From assembly GCA_029204225.1 (NCBI GenBank), contig CM055099.1:49747294-49787104 (forward strand): a stretch of 39,811 bases of DNA. Direction: 5' to 3'. Positions 32,334 through 39,811 of this stretch are shown piece by piece. Within the stretch, counting starts at the first letter, position 1. Every line of letters begins with the position of its first letter. A model generated the notes under the pieces. That model did no database searches. It was not told the origin of the DNA and saw only the letters and a program-made list of their open reading frames with translations. The DNA is from Diphasiastrum complanatum. Its lineage: Eukaryota; Streptophyta; Lycopodiopsida; Lycopodiales; Lycopodiaceae. The position numbers and the translations under genes are program-made.

Positions 32334-35300
32334 ATGGCCTCCTCTTCCTCTTTTGACAACACTGGCATGAAGCAGGTTATCCAACGTGAGATACCTTCTG
32401 CCACGCAGATCTGGCCTCTGCCTTCTGACACTCTGATCAAACCATGGCTTCAAATCGCTGGCCCTCTTCTGGAAGCAATGGGTTTTTACCCACCGTCTTT
32501 TTGCTCCAATATTAACATGGGTCTTGCCCTTCACGCATATGCCACATGGGACACGCAGAAGTCACGTTTTCACTTCCTCTACCAAGGTACCACATAAAAG
32601 ATATGGGTTAACGCAAACTCCATGGTCACCGTAGGCATAATGTCTGGTGAAATCTCCCATCGCCAGGCCAAGGGCCTGATCAAGCCTTTCGTAACCCAGA
32701 CTACACCTGAGATTCCAATCCAGTAGACTAACAATGGGTATTTGATAGACGCTATCACTGACCCAGTAATTCAGACAGTTGCGCATTTGTTGAACAACTT
32801 TTTGGTTGTTTCAACATTTCGCAAGGATCACATTCAATCCAAGCTGTTCAGTTAGATTGTGGAGTCCTTCTTGGGATTTCTCGGCCCTACTGTAGCGTCA
32901 TATGATTGGCATACATTCCTTCTGCACAAACTAACCATCTCCATCAAACCTAACACTCGTGACCGTATCGCAGCAGGACCCCTACTGTGTAAGTTTGACT
33001 ATGCGCTTCTCGAGACGAGAGTGTGCGGGTTCCACCGTTCCAGTATTTTATCCACCACCGTGCCTCATACTAACATTTATCCTCCATCTACCGCTTCCAC
33101 CTCTGCCCAACTTGAAGTCACTGACACGACGACCAGCAAGAGAATGTGTGGTGCTACCCCTTCTTCATCGACTCCTCCTACTACTAGATGCCGCACCACC
33201 ACCACCACTTCTGTTTCTACCACTGCCACATCTTCTTCTGTTCAACCCTCTACTGCTACTTCTGCTTCTGTTTCTCTTTCATCTGCACAAACTGCATCTG
33301 TAGTTGTTTCTTCTTCTACCACCCCTTCCATCACCATCGCTTCATCCATTTCCCCTTCTTCCACAAACCATCTCTCTTCAGATCAACCCCGCTGATTCTC
33401 AACTCTCTTCCAACACCCTATCGTGGATGCAAGTCATCAACCTTTCACCGCCGCACCAAGGTAGAGGTAGATCACCCCCCTCCTCTCCTTCCATCCTCCA
33501 CACCACCTTCCAATTTCTCTCTGTTCCTCCCATTCTTCAGTCTGGACAATCCATCCTTACCCCCGTTGCCACTACTGTTTTTTTCACACCCCCCACCTCT
33601 TTAGAAAAGGCTGCCGAGGGTGACAAACCGTTGCCTGATGATGCATTTGCACAGACAGTGTTTATACCATCGCCAGACCGTGTTGACCCCGCCGCACCTG
33701 ATGGCATGAAAGGCTCTGGAGAAACTGGTTGAAGATGACGACGACACAGTGCAGGTCGTCGGGGCCTCCACACAACAAGCCCCTGCTAGCACCAGTGTAC
33801 CGATAGCTCCCACGGATATCATGACGACCTACCAAGCCTTGGGGACTTATATCCAGGATGCGGTAGCAACCAGAACCTCATTGGACAGCCATAAACTGCA
33901 ACTGGCAACCAACAACACCCAGCTACGAGCGAAAATCACCAAGTTACAACAAGAGTTGACAATAGCTCAGCAACACAAGCACGAGGGGCATCGGGAGATC
34001 ACGAAGCTGCAACAAAAGGAAGACAGTCTCGATCAGTACATCTAGAGCCTCTCCAAAGTGCTTACGGATGCTTTCACAAAGGTGCAGGAGCATCTGAAGT
34101 GTCCCAAAGGCTTGCCTCCCTCCAGGCGCAACTCCATATATACGAAGCAGAAAATACACGTCTGGGAGCAGAGGTACAAGCGCTACACAGTGAAAAGCTT
34201 GCGTGGTTAGCTCAACCTGCACCTAATACAAGGCCACTATCCCAAGCGGAAATGAATCTCTTCTGGCATCAGGTGCAGGTACATAGCCACACCTTAAACA
34301 ACTACTAGGTGGAGTTTGATATATACAGGACAAGCGCCAACCAGGAGCTTGCTCAGACAAAGCAAGCCCTCAAGGCCTGCCAATGGTTCATGGAGCAGAA
34401 ACCCCAACTAGCCCTAGTGGCAATTCCAACGCCACTCATTTTTTACGCGGCCCTTGATACAGGAATGGACAATCAAGGGCATGATCAGAGCCAAGACACG
34501 GGTCCGAGCAAAAGCCAAGGGGAGGGCCAATCCTCCACATCTCGAGGCTCGAGATCCATATCTGTCAGCCGCGCTTTCCGACGTCCAAAGTCCGTGGAGG
34601 AGAAAATCAACGCGTTCCTAGCGAAGTATCCCCACGAGTCCTCAAGAGGCGGCTGGCAGACATCACTTTCAGCCCAGACCATAAAGGGCAATGAGCTGCA
34701 AGCACTCCTCACACTCCACCCACAACCGGAGTGGCGTCAGCAGCTATTTGAATAGGACCCTGCGGCCATCAGGGCCTATGTGACCAGTCCACAACAACTA
34801 AGGGTGAACGCGCATTTCCTGCCATGCACACGATGATCAAAATGGGCCGATTGCGGCACTCCCCTAGACAAGATCACAATCCAAAACTATAATTGGCCGA
34901 AAATTCCTTCAGAGCACGGCTGGGATATGAATGCCCAAAGGGCTCTCACCCAATTCTCTAGTAAGTATTTCAACTACCCTGACCCAACAGTCCGTGCTAC
35001 AACCAGTTACGCCCGGGATTTAGAGTATCTAATGGGAATTGAAATCAAGTGGGATAATTTTCTCCCACCAATATTCTTTGATCCAAATAAGGCATTAGCC
35101 TCAGAGAAAGTAGAAGATCAGCTTCCAGTAGCCCGAGTTTACTAAAGAGCCGCATTCCTTGGCGATCCCTGGACGTGCAGATTCCAAGCGTGGGTCGACC
35201 AAAGCTAGCTAACAGGAGTCCACAAGTCCCTTCACACTTCCAAGGACTTGAAGAAGATAGACCGAATAAGCTTTATGGAAGATGTCACTGGCTACCTGAT

Positions 35301-35403
35301 CCACCAGAGGCGGGCTAAGAAGACTTTGTACTGAACTGGCAAAGTGCCGAGGGACCGGCACTACTTCAAGCCGTGGGTCCTATTGGGGATATTCCCAACA
35401 TAA
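32334..35403 (+). pseudogene. Large unidentified reading frame, retroelement-associated (about 1,000 codons)
   Basis: It starts at ATG 32334 in good context (AAGATGG). The N-terminal region of about 230 codons (MKQVIQREIPSATQIWPLPS, LLEAMGFYPPSF) is globular-looking. A Ser/Thr/Pro-rich stretch follows (about 33080-33600). Then come coiled-coil segments (KITKLQQELTIAQQ, LASLQAQLHIYEAE, QELAQTKQALKA) at about 33830-34400, a Ser/Gln-rich linker, and a C-terminal region (YPDPTVRATTSYARDL, GIEIKWDNFLPPIFF) ending at TAA 35401-35403. About ten stops and two single-base shifts (near 33395-33730 and 34090) interrupt it. It is more GC-rich than its flanks. I do not recognise the family. Its position 1.2 kb behind a gypsy integrase on the same strand suggests an accessory retroelement frame, but an independent gene is possible. 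Confidence 0.6.
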
Positions 35404-35934
35404 TATAAATAAATAATATCGACCAATAAAATATGTTGCGAGGGCTGGCATCCTATGCCTATAAGCCCATGGCCCAATGAGCACGCAAGTGGAGTTATAA
35501 ATAGAATAATAGACTTGGACTTTTATGTAATTAAAATAAAACTAGAGGCCACAAAGTCAAGTTTAGAACTTATTGTTAGACTTTTTTGAGTTGGGGTCCA
35601 ATCCTGTGATATCCAATGTACTTTTTTAGAACCCTTGGATTAAGTTGGGTCCAAGATAAATTTGATGTGATTTTTGACCTCTTTTTCCCTCCAAATGCAT
35701 ATTTGAGTGTTTTTTGTGGTTTTTTGATGGTTGTGATGGAATGCCAAGCTCTTAAAGGCAGTTTTAGCTCTCCACCACCTCTCCACACCTCCTCCGCTAG
35801 CTCTCAATAATCCAATCACATAAAAACAAGCTACCTCCAAAATCTGATTTTTTGGTGAAAAGAAAGCGTAAGAGAGAAAAAGAGAGTGAGAAAAAAGAGC
35901 AGAGATGCTATGCGGCGAGACGAGTGTGTGGCGC
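35404..35934. other. Spacer between the large frame and the minus-strand LTR
   Basis: No gene seen. It follows the stop with TATAAATAAATAATATC, a possible polyadenylation context for the large frame. Close to the primer site, the minus strand shows a pyrimidine-rich stretch as in an element leader. Confidence 0.45.
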
Positions 35935-35952
35935 TCCCCGACAACGACACCA
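35935..35952 (-). other. Primer binding site, tRNA-Asp type
   Basis: The minus strand reads TGGTGTCGTTGTCGGGGA, matching the complement of the tRNA-Asp 3' end except for three C-to-T changes. Two of these are the same as at 2316-2333. It lies one base from the LTR end at 35954. Confidence 0.75.
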
Positions 35953-35953
35953 C

Positions 35954-36017
35954 TGTTGTGTCATAGGTGTAGTATAGGAGTTCATTGCTAGGTGAGGCAA
36001 ACCTCGCCTCAACTTGC

Positions 36018-36113
<96 letters not shown>

Positions 36114-36531
36114 AGAGAGGAGAGAGAGAGAAACAGGCAGAGTCTCCTCTTGGAATTGAGAGTGTCAATTGAGTAAAAATGGTGGCCTTTTATTCTTGGG
36201 GAGGCCCTTGCCCCATTCATCCTATTGGCTACTTGAAATGGCAAGGATTTGAAATCCTAGCCCTTCAAAGAAACACAAAAGATTTAGTGGTGCACAAAAA
36301 AACACACCTCATCTGCCACCATTTGACTTTGACTCCACCTTGTAATCTAGACTTTGGGCCTTTAATTTATTTTATTTCCACCTAGGGCCCAAGTCACTAG
36401 AAAACAACTTAAACTATTTGATTATTGTGCTCATTGGGCTGGGCTTATACACGCCAAAAGCTAGTGCCTCACACTTATTACTCTATTCTACAGTACTGTG
36501 GTGGGGACCACTTGCTAAGGCATGGCCAACA
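35954..36531 (-). repeat. LTR of a minus-strand gypsy element
   Basis: It begins TGTTG and ends CAACA, a perfect 5-base inverted pair, giving 578 bases, and is followed on the left by a tRNA-Asp primer site. It contains a GA microsatellite. No gag for this element is readable to its left, and the adjoining large frame runs the opposite way, so the interior is lost or was never in this place. Confidence 0.65.
36020..36132. repeat. GA microsatellite, about 113 bases
   Basis: A GA tract with two short interruptions, near 36110 and 36120, inside the proposed LTR. Arg-Glu or Leu-Ser frames across it are artefacts. Confidence 0.95.
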
Positions 36532-38254
36532 GTAGTTTTAACGGCGGGACCCACTTATTTATTTATGTACAAGAAATACCCGCAATAGTGATGGTGCCAC
36601 TCCCTTCCGTTTCTAGGCTCACATAATTGCTAGCACCGGAACATGGGAAAATGGAGTTTTATGTGGCGTCCTTCTTGAAACTGATGTTGGTAGAGTTGAG
36701 AATGTAATGAGGAAACTCTTTGTAGGAAACTCTTGCCTCATTGATATAGTGTTGCAAAGGACATACTTTAAGACAACTAGATGCATAATGTTCAAAGTTA
36801 AGCTGAAACTTGTGATTATAAGTAGAGCATGATAATGTGTGCTCTCTACCAACTTATGTGCAAGAAAGGTGGAAGGTTAGATGTAGCATATCTCCAAAAA
36901 CCTTAAAAGCTTGAAAAGTTGTGGTTTGTCATCACCTTTTTTTTAAGGTCCTCAAGTAGAGACCTTTTTTATTTCCTACATAGTTCATTAGGGTAGGGTC
37001 TTCTAGAGGAAAAAGATGAATTGTGATTGTGAGATTGTATGTGTTGGGTCTTTTTTTGGGAGGGGGAGAGTTGGCATAAGCATGCCTACTTGTATGAACA
37101 TAAACCTTTCACGAGTAATTTTTTATGAACCACTTTGAAGAAAGTAAAGTTAGAACTTCTACAATCTCTTTGATTCTAAGTTCCAGTGCTTGCGAAAAAC
37201 CTACAAAGTCGTACGAGCTCATTTTTCAAAATTATATATTCACTTACTAAATTTATAGTTGCAGTTTCTTAAAGCCTACTAATCTAAAGGGCTAATACGT
37301 TTTTGAAGGGCATTAGGCCTACAAGGTACAACTAAGCAGGGGCCTCAATGCAGCCTTCAACACCCTACAGCCTTTAGAGACCCACGGGCCCTTCAACGAC
37401 CGCTTCAGCCTTCAGCCTCCCTCTCCTCTCCTCTCTCGTAGTGTGCCCACATGAGCTTATTTTGAGCTAGTTCCTAGTTGTGTAGCCAGGAACTGGATGC
37501 CTCAGCCAGCCAGTTCCTAGTTGTGCAAAAAAGCAGTTCCTGGCCATGCAAAAAAAAACAGTTCCCTGTCTCCCATGGCCATTGAAACATTGTTATTTAA
37601 GTGTTAAAACTAGGACCAACAGATTTTTTTAACCCAATTTTAAAACAAACCTACAAATTTTAAAAGTAGTAAGTTTTTAGTAGGTTGATTCTAACTTTTT
37701 AGTCTTAGAAGTGTCACTAATGCATCATAGACATGCATGGTAAAGTAGAAAAGAATGGATGATGACATAGTTTGACACTTTTCACATGCTGTTTTTTATT
37801 TTTATGACTGTTCAATGAACGTGGCTCAAAAGGAAAACAGCAAAGATGAGAATCAGTGTATATAAGTTGCATTGCCATCTTAAGCAGATATCTCCTCTGG
37901 TCATGCATGTAAGTTTAAAAATTTGCCATGACTAATAGCCCACAATAGAAATCTGGGGTGTGGCTCATTTAGCCTCCGAGTCCTCAAAAATGAAACTAAG
38001 CTCCTGTCATGCAGCAACTGGAACTGCTCAGACTTGTACATGATCCTGCATTTGGTTTGTACAGCGAGTCACTGTGTCATTCTTGGGTGTAAAGAACCAA
38101 CTAGATATTGTGGTAATTCTTGATGGATGTCAAGAACAAACCAAGCAACTGTTTATCCCCTGAATCACTATTCTGAGCCACACACCTAAAAAAAATCCAG
38201 ATTTGAGAGGAAATACCTCAAGGCTAAGAGTGGTTTTGGGTGTGGATGAGCTAG
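36532..38254. other. Spacer without a recognised gene
   Basis: AT-rich sequence. At 37466-37565 the motif AGTTCCT recurs several times, with an inverted partner AGGAACT, so short hairpins are possible. No coding frame, RNA gene or element motif was recognised. The right end is the 3' flank of the DUF761 paralogue. Confidence 0.5.
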
Positions 38255-39033
38255 TTACCAGAGTAGAAATCCATTTGACATGCACATGTACTGCTGCTGT
38301 TGGTTGTTAAGACACTCTTGTCTCAGTTGCTCGCGAAACCTTGCAAAGAAGGCTTCTATTCTTTCGTTCAGCTCATCTTTCTCCATCACTAAGACCTCTT
38401 GCCTACAGCAGCTCACTCCAGATTCATCTGAATTCGCCTCACCCGTGGACAGATCTCTCACTATCACACGTGAAGGGAACGATGCACTTTTTTTCTCAAA
38501 TTTAGTCCTTCTTCTTGTTGTACGATTCCTCCTGTCTAGCACACAATCTTGCCTCTGTGTCGGGTGTGCATTGGCAGAAAATGAGAGTACTTTACTGTCA
38601 GCACTGTTACCTTGAAGACCGCAACCAGGACTGTCTGTTGTAATATTCTGTTTGTGAGGCGAAGAGACTCGTGGACAGTTGATTTTTGAATCAGTCCCTA
38701 CGGATTGAAATATTTCCTCTTTAATCACATCAGTAACAGCATAACAGGCTACACCTGAACTAGCCCAAATGGACAGAACTACTAAATGTACAAGGAGAAA
38801 CAGTATAGGCTGGGTAAAGAATTGGCATGGCTCCTCGCCATAATTGAGGCTCAAAAATCAAGACTAGAGTTTTCAGAAGTGGAAGTAACAGTGCCATAGC
38901 TTAAAGAATATAGGATCAACGTCGTTGCTAAAATTATCATAGCATAAATGAGCATGCTGAAACGCATTGCAGAGTCAGAAGTAGCTTGTCCCGTGAATCC
39001 TAAATTCACTGCTATTGCCATATCTAGCTGCAA
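38255..39033 (-). pseudogene. DUF4408/DUF761 paralogue, frameshifted
   Basis: An N-terminal piece (39033 or the second ATG at 39021 down to a TGA near 38851) reads MAIAVNLGF and a hydrophobic segment LIYAMIILATTLILYSL. In another frame from about 38854 to TAA at 38255 come FFTQPILFLLVHLVVLSIW (second hydrophobic segment), a basic middle (RRNRTTRRRTKFEKK), SRVIVRD and KDELNERIEAFFARFREQLRQ (DUF761). Compared with 6999-7922 the order is identical, but the junction differs by small indels around a T5 run and a shared CCTCAA block. It is probably a pseudogene. A short unrecognised intron or a sequencing error in the T run are alternatives. The protein would be about 255 residues, shorter in the middle than its paralogue. 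Confidence 0.75.
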
Positions 39034-39203
39034 TCCTCAGCTGATATATAAACCGTGGCACGAAAAAGGGTGTTAGCAAAGGAACTTGCTTTGAGGCTAT
39101 CAGCTAGACAGGAAGAAGTTGGAGCACGAAACTAAGTAGCAAACACGAAATTTTCTTCCTAGACAGTCCCTGAAAACGTGAGAAGCATATATGACACTGT
39201 GTG

Positions 39204-39215
39204 CATTTATATAGA
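39204..39215 (-). promoter_or_regulatory. TATA box of the DUF4408/DUF761 paralogue
   Basis: The minus strand reads CTATATAAATGC about 185 bases upstream of the ATG at 39021, close to the spacing seen for the 6999-7922 gene. It is a near-ideal plant TATA box, suggesting the copy may still be transcribed. Confidence 0.6.
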
Positions 39216-39811
39216 TCATATATGTGTATAGATATATATAGATGTAACTGACAAACCCACCATCAAAGGGCATGTAATGCACAGGAACAAGCAATTTTCC
39301 GCAACTGCTTTAATGATTCTCATATCACAGATGAGATCCGGCATGTGGTCTTGGCAAATTATTTATAACTTATTGGGTGGGGGCATTTGGGAGGACAGGT
39401 GCAACAACAACAGAACTGGGCAGATTCCTTAGCAATTGGATCCGATCAGCAGAGCTAATATGGCACTGAGAACATTAGAAGAGCCCACCACCTCACCAAC
39501 TAGAATGAACACGAGAAACCCACCACTCAACTTTTAAAAGGCACTGCAACCCACCACAGACGTCGAGAAATTACAAAAAAGGGATGGATGGAGGAGAACA
39601 GACTGAGCAGGAGTCTATAAATTTTGAAGACAAGAAAGAAGCTTTGTTGAAGCCTCCACTTTGGGTGGGTAAAGGTGGCGGCTGAAAACGAGCTTCATGA
39701 TTGATTTAACAATAATACAATAGCTTATAATAGTGACTGAACAGTAAATCAAGAAAAAAATATCATGCAATAATTGAAAAACTTGATGTAGATGGATGGA
39801 GTTTATGACCT
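39216..39811. other. Upstream region of the DUF4408/DUF761 paralogue
   Basis: No gene recognised. It would contain the distal promoter of the minus-strand paralogue. Confidence 0.45.

Noticed and set aside
37466-37565. AGTTCCT/AGGAACT repeats as a microRNA precursor
   Set aside because: Arms are only about 7 bases and no long stem is visible.

Overview
The window reads as nuclear DNA of a land plant. The evidence is a pair of plant-specific DUF4408/DUF761 membrane-protein genes, GT-AG introns, and Ty1-copia and Ty3-gypsy debris primed by plant initiator tRNA-Met or tRNA-Asp. The style of the elements, with long TC/GA microsatellites and an R2-like LINE, fits a large repeat-rich genome such as a fern, lycophyte or bryophyte better than a flowering plant. 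That placement is inference; no rRNA, tRNA or diagnostic host gene fixes the species.

Layout, left to right. 1-3296: 5' part of a minus-strand Ty3-gypsy element (protease, zinc knuckles, gag, tRNA-Asp primer site, LTR). 3831-6140: wreck of a minus-strand non-LTR retrotransposon with reverse transcriptase, CCHC motif and a restriction-like endonuclease. 6999-7922: an intact host-type gene, DUF4408/DUF761 (minus). 8537-10484: TC microsatellites and a diverged direct duplication. 10841-13512: two halves of a copia element lying head to head. 13916-14798: gypsy protease fragment (plus). 15452-18650: a decayed, intron-containing gene (minus) that joins a ParB/sulfiredoxin-like domain to a beta-class DNA amino-methyltransferase; this is the most unusual content. 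18738-19515: copia reverse transcriptase scrap. 20085-27422: a complete but dead copia element with both LTRs and a 5-bp target duplication (AATGT), carrying an internal LTR-gag duplication and a deleted reverse transcriptase core. 27598-28163: another copia LTR with primer site. 30153-30680: copia scraps (minus). 30735-31136: gypsy integrase tail (plus). 32334-35403: a decayed reading frame of about 1,000 codons with its own TATA box and good start context, of unknown family. 35935-36531: a minus-strand LTR with tRNA-Asp primer site and a GA microsatellite. 38255-39033: a frameshifted paralogue of the 6999-7922 gene, same strand, with a good TATA box.

The two DUF4408/DUF761 copies about 31 kb apart, with transposon layers between them, suggest a tandem host duplication later pushed apart by insertions. 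Only the first copy looks able to encode a full protein. Everything else that codes is broken by stops and frameshifts. No operon-like cooperation exists here. All calls rest on reading the sequence and recalled family motifs; no search was run.
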